Source: Pseudomonas faucium (GTDB lineage Bacteria; Pseudomonadota; Gammaproteobacteria; Pseudomonadales; Pseudomonadaceae). From it: DNA of 64,000 nt. Position numbers and translations under genes: made by a program. This document shows, piece after piece, positions 1 through 7,959 of this stretch. Where the stretch lies: contig NZ_BQIP01000015.1 of assembly GCF_021602585.1 (NCBI RefSeq), positions 62,001-126,000 on the forward strand. Reading direction: 5' to 3'. Every line of letters begins with the position of its first letter. Position 1 is the stretch's first letter. A model generated the notes under the pieces. The model ran no database searches and was not told where the DNA came from. It worked only from the letters and a program-made list of their open reading frames with translations.

Positions 1-220
1 GAATGCCGGCCTCGGCGAGCTGCCTGATGGTTCTTGGCCTAATTGCCGCAAGGCATATGGCTTCCGACCTCAGGCAGCAATCGATTTAAAAACAGCTCTT
101 TACATCACGCTTATCACACTACACTTCAACTCGAGCGGTCCGATCCGCTTCCGGCGGGCCTGATCATTCACCAGCTGCCAAGCTCCAGCGCCCGTCGGCC
201 CCTTACTGCTCGAGGGCATC
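1..220. other. Window edge, no gene called
   Basis: No frame here has both a start and coding character. A 45-codon stretch open on the plus strand from the window edge, stopping near 160, could be the tail of a gene outside the window, but nothing in it is recognisable. The rest is probably the leader of the gene starting at 221. Confidence 0.3.
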
Positions 221-703
221 ATGGGTATCGCGGCGAATGAATTGTGTCAGTATGTGATCCGACCGACCCTGGTCTACCTGAATCGTCATTGCGCCAGTGC
301 CGAAGCCCTGCTATTGGGGATTGCGGCCAGCCAGTCGGCGCTCGGCTCGGCGCTGCACGACCGCCGGGGGCACGGCCTCTATCGCATTGGCGAAAGCCGG
401 CATCAGGCGGTGTGGGACGACTTCCTCGCGCGTGACCCGGAACTTGCCAGCCTGGTCCGCGGCCTGGCGAGCCAGCACGCCTTCCTGGGCGGCCCGCACC
501 TGGAACTCGCGGTCAATTTGCGCTACGCCACCGCCATTGCCTGGATGCTCATCGAAGCCCAGGCGACCGCGTTGCCTGACGCCGACGACCTGTTGGGCCA
601 GGCGCGCATCTGGCGTCAGATTTTTCACCCTCAGGGTCGCCTGCGCGACTTCACCCAAGCCTGGCAACTGTGCATTGCTCAGAAATTGCCAGAGGTATCT
701 TGA
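221..703 (+). CDS. Phage-structural/lysozyme-like orphan protein
   Basis: 160 residues, no signal peptide and no membrane segment. The layout (an N-terminal IRPTL-YL segment, an AEALLLGIAASQS segment with a small-residue-rich loop, a GLYRIG segment, a VRGLASQ segment, then NLRYATAIAW and a C-terminal segment rich in W and Q) resembles a family of roughly 160-170 residue proteins in tailed-phage structural modules, some suspected of a lysozyme-like fold. This similarity is from memory and has not been tested. No other phage gene lies nearby, so it would be a stranded or domesticated copy. Start chosen at 221 because ATG follows a GAGGG stretch. Function unknown. Confidence 0.6.
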   Translation: MGIAANELCQYVIRPTLVYLNRHCASAEALLLGIAASQSALGSALHDRRGHGLYRIGESRHQAVWDDFLARDPELASLVRGLASQHAFLGGPHLELAVNLRYATAIAWMLIEAQATALPDADDLLGQARIWRQIFHPQGRLRDFTQAWQLCIAQKLPEVS

Positions 704-706
704 GAA

Positions 707-758
707 CTGTCCTACAGTATTACCGGAAAAAAAGGAATTTTGGTCGGATTGTCCTACA
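707..758 (+). promoter_or_regulatory. Repeated TGTCCTACA motif upstream of fadL
   Basis: TGTCCTACA occurs at 708-716 and again at 750-758, exactly 42 bp apart (about four helical turns). The first copy lies inside the small palindrome CTGTCCTACAG (707-717). This may be a regulator binding site for the outer-membrane transporter gene starting at 850. No known regulator motif was recognised. Confidence 0.3.
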
Positions 759-849
759 AAACCGCTCTATCTCCTGTGATACAGGCTATAGCGCAGAGCG
801 TGATTTGTTGGTAGCTTTTCGCCCCGGAGATCCCAAGGAGTTTCTAATA

Positions 850-2115
850 ATGAAAAAAGTAATGCTCAAAACCTCCCTCGGCGTTGCCGTTGCTCTCGCT
901 TCCAGCCAACTGTTCGCTGCCGGCTTTGCCCTCAACGAACAGAGCATCAGCGGCATGGGGACAGGTTTCGCGGGTCGTTCTTCCGCTGCCGATGATGCCA
1001 GCACGGTGTATGGCAACCCTGCCGGCATGTCTCGCCTGAAGCGCCAGGAAGTGACCGTGGGGGGCGCAGCCATTATCGCCAAGACCGATATTTCGGGCCC
1101 GGGCAGCAGCCCACTGCCGGGTGAAACCGACGGTGACATGGTGCCAACGGTGGGGGTACCGATGGGCTACTACGTCAAGCCGATCGATGAGCACTGGAGC
1201 GTCGGTTTCGGCGTCTACGTGCCCTTCGGCCTGGTCACTGACTACGGCAGCGGCGACGCCGCACGCTACTGGGGCAAGAAGAGCCACGTCGAGGTCATCA
1301 CCTTCCAGCCAACCGTCAGCTACGCCTTCAACGACAAGGTGTCGATCGGTTTCGGCCCGACCATCAACAAGATCAAGGGCGAGCTGGGGTCGAACACCAT
1401 CAACCCGCGTTCTCCTGGCTTCAATGATGGCGAAGTGAAGATCAAGGGCGACGACACTGCCGTGGGCTACAACATCGGCATCCTGGTTCAGGCCACCGAC
1501 CGTACCCGCGTCGGCCTGACCTACCACTCGATGGTCGACTACAAGCTCGAAGGCAACACCAAGGTCAACAACGCCCTGATCGGGCCGTTCAGCGGCAGCA
1601 AGTTCGACGCCACGCTGAAGATCAAGACCCCGGAGTCGGTGGACTTCTCGGTTACCCACGAGCTGGATGACCAGTGGACCCTGTACGCAGGCAGCACCTG
1701 GACGCGTTGGAGCCGCCTGAAGGACATCACTGTCAACAACGATGTACCCGCTCCGCTGGTGGGCCAGTTCGGCACCATCACCGAAGAGCAGAACTGGCAT
1801 GACACCTGGGCCCACGCCATTGGCGCGTCCTACAAGGTCAACAAGGAGTGGGTACTGCGTACCGGCTTCTCCGTCGACCAGTCGCCGACCAACAACCACG
1901 ACCGTTCGCCGCGCATCCCTACGGGTGATCGCAAGGCAATCAGCTTCGGTGCCGGCTACAGCCCAACCGACGACATGACCATCGACGTGGCCTACTCCTA
2001 CCTGTGGGAAGAGGACACCAAGGTCAACCTGGCCAGCCCGACCAAGGGCCGTTACCAGGCCAAGTACGAGAACAGCGCTCACGGTATCGGTGCTTCCCTC
2101 ACCTACCGTTTCTGA
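850..2115 (+). CDS. fadL: FadL-family outer membrane transporter
   Basis: 421-residue outer membrane protein for uptake of long-chain fatty acids or other hydrophobic compounds. The N-terminus is a clear Sec signal (MKKVML, hydrophobic core, FAA cleavage near residue 24). The mature start GFALNEQS followed by GMG and AADDAS-YGNPAGM is the hallmark of the FadL hatch region. The C-terminus ends in Phe (TYRF), as expected for a Bam-inserted barrel. Start set at 850 because AAGGAG sits 8 bp upstream and the signal peptide begins there; upstream in-frame codons do not look coding. A terminator follows. The exact substrate cannot be told from sequence. Confidence 0.93.
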   Translation: MKKVMLKTSLGVAVALASSQLFAAGFALNEQSISGMGTGFAGRSSAADDASTVYGNPAGMSRLKRQEVTVGGAAIIAKTDISGPGSSPLPGETDGDMVPTVGVPMGYYVKPIDEHWSVGFGVYVPFGLVTDYGSGDAARYWGKKSHVEVITFQPTVSYAFNDKVSIGFGPTINKIKGELGSNTINPRSPGFNDGEVKIKGDDTAVGYNIGILVQATDRTRVGLTYHSMVDYKLEGNTKVNNALIGPFSGSKFDATLKIKTPESVDFSVTHELDDQWTLYAGSTWTRWSRLKDITVNNDVPAPLVGQFGTITEEQNWHDTWAHAIGASYKVNKEWVLRTGFSVDQSPTNNHDRSPRIPTGDRKAISFGAGYSPTDDMTIDVAYSYLWEEDTKVNLASPTKGRYQAKYENSAHGIGASLTYRF

Positions 2116-2132
2116 TTCGTACCTGCTGTATG

Positions 2133-2158
2133 AAAAACCGCCCTCGTGGCGGTTTTTT
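2133..2158 (+). terminator. Rho-independent terminator after fadL
   Basis: AAAAACCGCC, a short loop and GGCGGTTTTTT form a compact GC hairpin with a T tract. The LysR gene on the opposite strand has its stop codon at the edge of this hairpin, so the structure may serve both converging genes. Confidence 0.85.
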
Positions 2159-3087
2159 CATGCCTGCACCTGCCAGGTTTCGCCCAATGCTTCGTGCAGG
2201 TAATCCATGAAGGCGCGCGTCTTGGGCGTCAGGGCAAAACGGTCTGCCAGGCACAGGTAGATATCCATCGGCTCGGTCTGGGCGTAGGCCTGCCCCTGCT
2301 CGCTGTACTCGAACAGCGGCACCAGTGCGCCGGTGGCCAGATGTGGCCGGACCACGAATTCGGCAAGCCGAGTGATGCCACCATCGTTGAGCGCCATCTG
2401 GGTCAGGGCGTCGATGTCGTCGCTGATCAGCACCGTGCCGAACTGCGCATCGAAGCGCAGGCCATCGCGCACGAAGCCCCAGCGCAGGAAGCGGCCGTCC
2501 ACCGGGTAGCGGAACACCAGGCAGCGGTGCTCACGCAGCGCCTCTGGTGTGGCTGGCAGGCCCGCCTGCGCCAGGTAGCCTGGGGATGCACAGCAGATGA
2601 ACGGGACGCGGGCGATGTGCCGTGCGAGCAGATGGTCTTCCAGCTGTGGGGTGATGCGCAGGCTGATGTCGACGTCTTCGCGGGCGTGGTTGACGCGTCG
2701 GTCAGTCGTTACCAACTCTATCGAAAGCAAGGGGTAGCGGGCGCTGAAGCCTGGGATCAACGGAGCGAGGACATGGCGGCCAAATGCCGAGGTGGAGGCA
2801 ATGCACAGGCGCCCCTGGGGTTCGCTGTCGGGCGTGGTGATGGCTTGCTCGGCCTGCAGGAGGTCGCGTTCGATATGCCGGACACGTTCGTAATACTGCG
2901 CGCCTGCCGGCGTGAGGGCCATGCTGCGGGTGGTGCGGCTGAGCAGCCGCACCTGCAGGTGGCTTTCGAGCCGTGCGAGGTTCTGGCTGACCGCGGCCGG
3001 GCTGAGGCCGAGGGTGCGGGCGCCGGCGGCAATGCTGCCGGCTTCGACGACCTTGATGAAGCTGCGGATGGTGTTGAGCAGGTCCAT
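2158..3087 (-). CDS. LysR-family transcriptional regulator
   Basis: 309 residues. Residues 1-60 form the winged helix-turn-helix (VVEAGSIAAGARTLGLSPAAVSQNLARLE), followed by a periplasmic-binding-like effector domain. The insert and the CCASPGYL and VFRYP segments suggest the large CrgA/AaeR-like subgroup. It converges on fadL and is divergent from the small membrane protein gene at 3202, which may be its target: LysR regulators often control the adjacent divergent gene (inference). Effector unknown. Confidence 0.88.
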   Translation of the reverse strand: MDLLNTIRSFIKVVEAGSIAAGARTLGLSPAAVSQNLARLESHLQVRLLSRTTRSMALTPAGAQYYERVRHIERDLLQAEQAITTPDSEPQGRLCIASTSAFGRHVLAPLIPGFSARYPLLSIELVTTDRRVNHAREDVDISLRITPQLEDHLLARHIARVPFICCASPGYLAQAGLPATPEALREHRCLVFRYPVDGRFLRWGFVRDGLRFDAQFGTVLISDDIDALTQMALNDGGITRLAEFVVRPHLATGALVPLFEYSEQGQAYAQTEPMDIYLCLADRFALTPKTRAFMDYLHEALGETWQVQA

Positions 3088-3201
3088 GGCGAGCCTTGGG
3101 ATTCGTAAGAATCTCTTTATAAAGAACTCACCGTTACCGGTCTACAGGTGTCGACTGCCGGCTTGATAACCTGCGCTTCCAGCCATTTTCCAGGAGTTTG
3201 C

Positions 3202-3462
3202 ATGAGCGACCTGTCCCAGCCGCGCAGCCGGCGCAAATTGCGCCCTAGCGCCACGCCCTACGTGTTTGCGTTGTATATGTCATCGATCATGGCGTTGTTG
3301 ATGTGCTTCGTGATTACCGCTGCCAATGCGGGCGTGGATGCGCAGTATTTGAATAACGTGCTCAAGGCTTACCAACTTGCTATGCCGGTGGCATTCATCT
3401 GCGTACTGATGGTCCGGCCGGTGGTGATTCGATTGGTGGCACTTACAGTCCATCCTCACTAA
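3202..3462 (+). CDS. DUF2798 small membrane protein
   Basis: 86 residues with two hydrophobic segments (about 21-43 and 54-78) and a basic N-terminus. The FALYMSSIMALLMCFVITA segment followed by a second helix in an RPVV context fits DUF2798, a two-helix family of unknown function. Start at 3202 chosen because CAGGAG lies 6 bp upstream; an earlier ATG at 3148 would add a non-conserved extension. Divergent from the LysR gene, so possibly its target. Confidence 0.7.
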   Translation: MSDLSQPRSRRKLRPSATPYVFALYMSSIMALLMCFVITAANAGVDAQYLNNVLKAYQLAMPVAFICVLMVRPVVIRLVALTVHPH

Positions 3463-3469
3463 CCCCTCC

Positions 3470-4237
3470 CCTGCTCTCGCCGTTGCTCTTGCCGTTGCTT
3501 TCGCTTTCGCTTTTGCCTTTGCCTTTGCTTTTGCTTTTCGTGCGCGCAAGTCCAGGCGACACAGATCGCGACTTCAGGAGGCCGAGCGGAGGACTTGCGG
3601 AGGGAGGCGACGGGCATGGATGCCCGTCGAGCGCTGAGGCCCCATGGATGGGGCCTGCAGCGCGTACTCCCGGGAGCAAGGCCGGAGCGAGGGAACCCCG
3701 GAGCGTAGCGCAGGGGCCGGATGATGGGAGCAGGCGGTTTTTGGTTACTTTTTGCCAAGACAAAAAGTGACCCGCCGTAAGGGCGGAAAGGTGAGTAAGC
3801 GTCGCTATTGATTTCGGATATGCATGAGCACTTCAGCACCACCACCTGAGCTTTTAGGGCCTTTGGCCTTTGGCTTTTGGCTTTTGGCTTTTGGCTTTTG
3901 GCTTTTGGAGCGAGTGAATATCCATTTACCAAGGCGGCGCATAATCACCCTTCCGCCCTTACGGCGGGTTACTTTTTGTCTTGGCAAAAAGTAACCAAAA
4001 ACCGCCCGCTCCCATCATCCGGCCCCTCCGCTTCGCTCCGGGGTTCCCTCTCTGCGGTCATGCTCCCGGGAGTACGCGCTGCAGGCCCCATCCATGGGGC
4101 CTCAGCGCTCGACGGGCATCCATGCCCGTCGCCTCCCTCCGCATGACCTCCGTTCGGCCTCCTGAAGTCGCAATCTGTGGCGCCTGAACTTGCGCGCATG
4201 AAGAGCAAAAGCAACGGCAAGAGCAAGAGCAATCGAC
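3470..4237. repeat. Long inverted-repeat element with hexamer and heptamer tracts
   Basis: Gene-free 0.78-kb block. The core arms at about 3543-3794 and 3947-4199 are near-identical inverted copies. They share the GACGGGCATGGATGCCCGTC palindrome, the GGCCCCATGGATGGGGCC palindrome, CTCCCGGGAG, and an inner edge GGTTACTTTTTG...CAAAAAGT. Outside both arms is a degenerate 6-bp tract (GCTTTT/GCTCTT/GCCTTT; about 3480-3538 and its complement at 4200-4237). The 152-bp centre (3795-3946) holds a 7-bp tandem repeat (GGCTTTT/GGCCTTT, seven units, 3858-3906). No transposase is present. ORFs across it are low-complexity or repeat-derived. It looks like two inverted copies of a dispersed intergenic repeat, origin unknown. 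Confidence 0.9.
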
Positions 4238-4245
4238 TTGGATGC

Positions 4246-4797
4246 TCAAGGGTGGGAGGCGATCGCCTTCTCGATAGCTGAGCGGAACGCTGGATCATCC
4301 GGCTTGGTCAGGCTTGAGAAGTTGCCGATGACCTTGCCCTTGCGATCGACCACGTACTTGTAGAAATTCCACTTCGGCGCACTACTCTGATGCGCCAGCT
4401 CCACGAACAATGGAATCGCATCCTTGCCCCGCACCGCCTGCGCCTTGGTCATGGTGAAGGTCACACCATAATTGGCATAGCAAACCTTGGCCGTCTTCTG
4501 CGCGTCGGCATCTTCCTGCTTGAAGTCATTCGAAGGCACACCCAGCATCTCCAGCCCCTGCCCGTGGTACTCCTTGTAGGTCGCCTCAAGCCCCTCGAAC
4601 TGCGGCGCAAACCCGCAATAGCTCGCCGTATTGATCACCACCAGCGGCTTGCCCGCAAAGCGCTGGCACAGGTCGACCTGCTCCTTGCCCCGCAGCTCGG
4701 GCAAGCTGCTCTGCAACAGCGCCGGGCACTCGGCCGCCCAGCTCGAAGTGGCCGCCAGCAACGCCAGCAACGGCATCGTCAACCAATGTGCACGCAT
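4246..4797 (-). CDS. Periplasmic glutathione peroxidase-like protein
   Basis: 183 residues with a signal peptide ending near AAE (residue 23), so probably periplasmic. The thioredoxin-fold peroxidase core shows the peroxidatic cysteine C61 in NTASYCGF and the conserved W-N-F motif (KWNFYKY). The usual F-P-C-N-Q-F segment reads V-P-S-N-D-F: the catalytic Gln is replaced by Asp and the neighbouring Cys by Ser. Such proteins usually use thioredoxin-like reductants rather than glutathione (family knowledge). A role in envelope hydroperoxide detoxification is inferred. Confidence 0.85.
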   Translation of the reverse strand: MRAHWLTMPLLALLAATSSWAAECPALLQSSLPELRGKEQVDLCQRFAGKPLVVINTASYCGFAPQFEGLEATYKEYHGQGLEMLGVPSNDFKQEDADAQKTAKVCYANYGVTFTMTKAQAVRGKDAIPLFVELAHQSSAPKWNFYKYVVDRKGKVIGNFSSLTKPDDPAFRSAIEKAIASHP

Positions 4798-4844
4798 CGT
4801 CAGGTTCTCCCGCTAGACAATTGCTTGAACTTGCAGGGTAGCGC

Positions 4845-4967
4845 TTAACAAACACCCATGCCCAGTTGCATCAACGCCAAGCCGCCACGGTGCCAACCCC
4901 ACCACACCAGCGCCACCACTAACGCCGCGGCCACCAGCAGCAGCCCGCGGGCCAGGTGCCGGTTCAT
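4845..4967 (-). CDS. 40-residue single-span membrane protein after MFS gene
   Basis: A short frame whose ATG overlaps the stop of the upstream MFS gene (ATGA), which suggests translational coupling. The product has a basic N-terminus (MNRHLARG), one hydrophobic segment (about residues 8-25, rich in L, A and V, ending in WWGW) and a short tail ending GVC. It may be an accessory small protein of the transporter. Supported only by overlap and hydrophobic character. Confidence 0.5.
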   Translation of the reverse strand: MNRHLARGLLLVAAALVVALVWWGWHRGGLALMQLGMGVC

Positions 4968-6166
4968 GCGGCTTGCGCCTGCAGGCGCGCCACCGGGCGC
5001 TCGCGCACCGGCCAGTTGAGCGCAGCCGCCAGCAGGCTGAGCAGGATCGAGATCTGCCAGACCAGGTCATAGTTGCCAGTCTGGTCATACACCACCCCCC
5101 CCAACCAGCCGCCCAGGAAGGCGCCCAACTGGTGGAACAGGAACACGATGCCACCGAGCATGGACAGGTTGCGCACACCGAACAGCGTGGCCACGGTGCC
5201 GTTGGTCAACGGCACGGTAGACAGCCACAGCAGCCCCATGGCGATGCCGAACAGATAGGCGCTGACCGCACTCACCGGCACCCACAGGAACAAGCCGATC
5301 ACCACCGCCCGCAGCAGGTACAACGCCGTCAGCAGGCGTGGCTTGGACATCCGCCCACCGAGCCAGCCAGCGGTATAGGTGCCAACGATATTGAACAGCC
5401 CCACCAGCGCCAGCACCGTGGTGCCGGTAGTTGCCGGCAGATGCTGGTCGACCAGGTAGGCCGGCAGGTGCACACCGATGAATACCACCTGGAAGCCACA
5501 CACGAAAAAGCCCAGGGCCAGCAGCCAGAAGCCGGAATGCGAGCACGCCTCGCGCAGGGCCTGGCCCAGCGTCTGCTCGACGCCATGGCTGGGCAGCGGG
5601 CGATCCTTGAGCATGCTGACCAAGGGCACGATCAAGGCGACCAGCAAGCCCAGCACCAGCAAGGCGGCCGACCACCCCAGCCATTCGATCAAGCCCAGGG
5701 TGCCGGGGAGCGTGGCGAACTGGCCGAAGGAGCCCGCGGCGCTGGCGATGCCCATGCCCATGCTGCGTTTTTCCGCCGGCACCGCGCGGCCCACCACGCC
5801 CAGGATCACCGAGAACGAGGTGCCGGACAGGCCGATGCCAATCAGCAGGCCCGCACTGAGCGACAGTGACCAGGCCGAATCGGCGGTACTCATCAGCAAC
5901 AGGCCAGCGGCGTAGAGAATGCCGCCGATGATCACCACCCGCGCCGCGCCAAGACGGTCAGCCAGCGCACCGGCAAAGGGCTGGGCCAGGCCCCAGATCA
6001 GGTTCTGCAGGGCGATGGCGAAGGCGAACACCTCGCGGCCCCAGCCGAAATCGGCGCTCATCGGCGCCAGGAACAGGCCGAAGCCATGCCGGACACCCAG
6101 TGACAGGGCGAGGATCAATGCCGCCCCGACCAGAACCCACCCGCTGGTTCGCCACACCGAAGTCAT
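4964..6166 (-). CDS. MFS transporter
   Basis: 400 residues, about 12 membrane segments, split by a central loop near residue 205. The first helix carries the GVRHGFGLFLAPM segment and the 2-3 loop has GALADRLG, an MFS motif-A variant. The overall pattern resembles monocarboxylate/oxalate-type MFS carriers, but the substrate is not predictable. Start at 6166 chosen because a GGAGA ribosome site lies just upstream; an earlier start would run into the marR gene. It is downstream of marR on the same strand with an operator-like palindrome between them. Confidence 0.85.
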   Translation of the reverse strand: MTSVWRTSGWVLVGAALILALSLGVRHGFGLFLAPMSADFGWGREVFAFAIALQNLIWGLAQPFAGALADRLGAARVVIIGGILYAAGLLLMSTADSAWSLSLSAGLLIGIGLSGTSFSVILGVVGRAVPAEKRSMGMGIASAAGSFGQFATLPGTLGLIEWLGWSAALLVLGLLVALIVPLVSMLKDRPLPSHGVEQTLGQALREACSHSGFWLLALGFFVCGFQVVFIGVHLPAYLVDQHLPATTGTTVLALVGLFNIVGTYTAGWLGGRMSKPRLLTALYLLRAVVIGLFLWVPVSAVSAYLFGIAMGLLWLSTVPLTNGTVATLFGVRNLSMLGGIVFLFHQLGAFLGGWLGGVVYDQTGNYDLVWQISILLSLLAAALNWPVRERPVARLQAQAA

Positions 6167-6198
6167 TGTCGTTATCTCCAGCACATCGCAAGGTTTAT

Positions 6199-6214
6199 GC
6201 GGGTATATACCCGC
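6199..6214. promoter_or_regulatory. Palindromic MarR operator candidate before MFS gene
   Basis: GCGGGTATATACCCGC is a perfect 16-bp palindrome in the short gap between the marR stop and the MFS start. The same core (GTATATACCCGC) recurs in front of marR. MarR proteins bind such palindromes, so local repression is likely (inference). Confidence 0.65.
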
Positions 6215-6230
6215 GTTTAATCGTGGTCGA

Positions 6231-6635
6231 TCAGGCCAGCCGCTCCAGCAGCCGCACCAGTTCATCGCGCGGCCCTTCGCCCAGGTGCTCGACCAATGCC
6301 TGCTGCGCCAGCTCCCAAGCGGGGTACGCCACCTGCAGGCGCGCAGCGCCCGCCTCGGTCAGCAGCACCACGCGGTTGCGCTGGTCGTCACCGTCGGCCA
6401 ATGCCACCAGGCCCTCGGCTTCCAGCACCCGCAGGTTGCGGCCCAGGGTGCTGCGCTCCAGGCCCATGGCCTCGGCCAGGGTGGTGATACTGGGGCGGTC
6501 GAGCCGCTGCAGGTGGCGCAGCAGGGAAAACTGGGCGACATTGATGCCGAAGCCGGCAAGAGCCTCGTCGTAATGCCGGCTCACCCCACGGGCGGCGCGA
6601 CGCAAATGGGTGCAGATGCATTCACTGGTCAACAT
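6231..6635 (-). CDS. MarR-family transcriptional regulator
   Basis: 134 residues with the MarR winged helix: recognition region TTLAEAMGLERSTLGRNLRVLEAEGL, then the wing with D-DQRNRVVLLT. The ligand is unknown. Start at 6635 preferred over 6671 because the GTATATAC operator-like site lies immediately upstream of it and would otherwise be inside the gene. It precedes the MFS gene on the same strand, a common arrangement for a regulator and the efflux pump it controls. Confidence 0.85.
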   Translation of the reverse strand: MLTSECICTHLRRAARGVSRHYDEALAGFGINVAQFSLLRHLQRLDRPSITTLAEAMGLERSTLGRNLRVLEAEGLVALADGDDQRNRVVLLTEAGAARLQVAYPAWELAQQALVEHLGEGPRDELVRLLERLA

Positions 6636-6639
6636 GGAT

Positions 6640-6655
6640 ACGTGTATATACCCGC
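6640..6655. promoter_or_regulatory. Second MarR operator-like site before marR
   Basis: ACGTGTATATACCCGC shares 14 of 16 positions with the perfect palindrome at 6199-6214; the right half is intact and the left half is degenerate. It sits a few bases upstream of the marR start codon, consistent with autorepression. Confidence 0.5.
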
Positions 6656-6677
6656 AACTTGGATGTTGCAAGAAATT

Positions 6678-7856
6678 TCAGGGTGCCAGGCGCTGCCGGA
6701 TCGGCTCGAACTCGACGGTTGCGCGGCGGGGCAAGGGGTCCGGGGTGCCTTGCTCGATGGCCTGCCAATAGCGCCATGGCACCTTGGCCGAGCCGAGTTC
6801 GTAATCCATGCCATCCCAGCTGTCTTCACGAAAGCTGTAGAAGGCCCAATGCAGCCGCTCGCGCTCCAGCACCGTGAGCACGTCCTCCAGGTACTGCCGA
6901 CACCCCGCCAAACGCCGCATGCAGCCGAATTCGCCGACAACCAGCCGTGAACGCGGCACCTTCATCGCATCCACCCACGCCACAGGCTTGGCAAGGTACT
7001 CGGCGACGCGCTGGCCATCCCAGTGCTGGCGCTGCCCGGCGAAGGGCACCGGGCCAGGATAGGCAAGCGGCGGCTGGCGCGTCATGTTCGGCGCGCTGGT
7101 GGCAGCATAGGGCTCGTACATGTGCACGCTGTAGAGCACGCGTTGGTCCGCAAGCGCCTCGGGCCAGTAGCTGAACGCATCGGCGCCGGCGTACCAGCCA
7201 GCGTCGACCATGACCGGGGTGTGAGGGTCCACTTCGCGAATGGCTGCCAGCAGCTGGCGGTACAGCGCCGGCAAGTCGCGCGCACTGCCCCGGGCTTGCT
7301 CGTACCACGCCCGCATCTGCTGCGCCGACGCATGTTCGGCCAGGCCGCCGTGCTTCTCTGGGGCCGGTTCGTTGATCAGGTTGTAGGCGACGATGGCCGG
7401 ATGATCCTTCAGCTCGCCGGCCAGGTCGCGCCAGAACGCGGCGGCCTGTGACCAGTAGCGTTTGTCCTGCCACAAACGGTCGTCGAACTGGCCCTGGTTG
7501 TTCTGCGACCAGCGCATGCCCGGCAGTGACAGCGGCGCAATGACCACCTTGAGCCCTGCCTGATGGGCACGGTCGAGGGCCTCGCGCAGGCGTTGCAGGT
7601 CCGCCTTGGCAAGGCCATGGTAATGGTCGGCATCGCCCAGCAGAACATCGCGCTGCGCCGGCTGCCATTTATCGTAGGACAACCGCACCCAAGTGGCGCC
7701 GTACCCACGCAGGGCTTCGAAATAGGCCTGATCAGGCGGCAGGCGGTTGAAGCTGTTGCCACCGTGGCGGGGGGTGTTCCAGAAGTCGATGAGGTCTGCG
7801 GCGCTGGCCAGCGGCGAAATCAACATCAACAAGGCGACAAGCATCAAGCGGTGCAT
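6678..7856 (-). CDS. Secreted glycoside hydrolase family 5 protein
   Basis: 392 residues with a signal peptide (MHRLMLVALLMLISPLASA). GH5 signatures are visible: the acid/base Glu E163 in NLINEP and the nucleophile Glu E308 in VVGEFG, with aromatic and His residues in YSVHMYEP between them. The fold would be a TIM barrel acting on a beta-glucan or related polysaccharide in the periplasm or outside the cell. Pseudomonads do not usually grow on cellulose, so a role with an own or plant polysaccharide is possible. It stands alone, separated from cobS by about 100 bp. Confidence 0.85.
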   Translation of the reverse strand: MHRLMLVALLMLISPLASAADLIDFWNTPRHGGNSFNRLPPDQAYFEALRGYGATWVRLSYDKWQPAQRDVLLGDADHYHGLAKADLQRLREALDRAHQAGLKVVIAPLSLPGMRWSQNNQGQFDDRLWQDKRYWSQAAAFWRDLAGELKDHPAIVAYNLINEPAPEKHGGLAEHASAQQMRAWYEQARGSARDLPALYRQLLAAIREVDPHTPVMVDAGWYAGADAFSYWPEALADQRVLYSVHMYEPYAATSAPNMTRQPPLAYPGPVPFAGQRQHWDGQRVAEYLAKPVAWVDAMKVPRSRLVVGEFGCMRRLAGCRQYLEDVLTVLERERLHWAFYSFREDSWDGMDYELGSAKVPWRYWQAIEQGTPDPLPRRATVEFEPIRQRLAP

Positions 7857-7959
7857 GGCATGGCCTCCTTGGCCGATTGGGAAGGAGGCCGAGGATACCC
7901 GCGCAAGGCCGCGGCAAGGGGGACTGATGCGTTGCTGAAAATGACCAGCCGCTGCGGGC

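Noticed and set aside
844-2082. 412-codon minus-strand frame over fadL
   Set aside because: Antisense shadow of a gene with clear signal peptide and FadL motifs.
3858-3906. Regular short repeats that might suggest a CRISPR array
   Set aside because: Units are 7 bp in direct contact with no spacers and no cas genes; it is a microsatellite.
3443-3932. Lys/Ser/Arg-rich and FLVTFCQDKK-type ORFs in the repeat block
   Set aside because: They are translations of the hexamer/heptamer tracts and repeat arms; similar spurious proteins occur wherever this repeat lies.
6656-6671. Earlier marR start at 6671
   Set aside because: It would place the operator-like GTATATAC site inside the coding region and adds residues not typical of MarR proteins.
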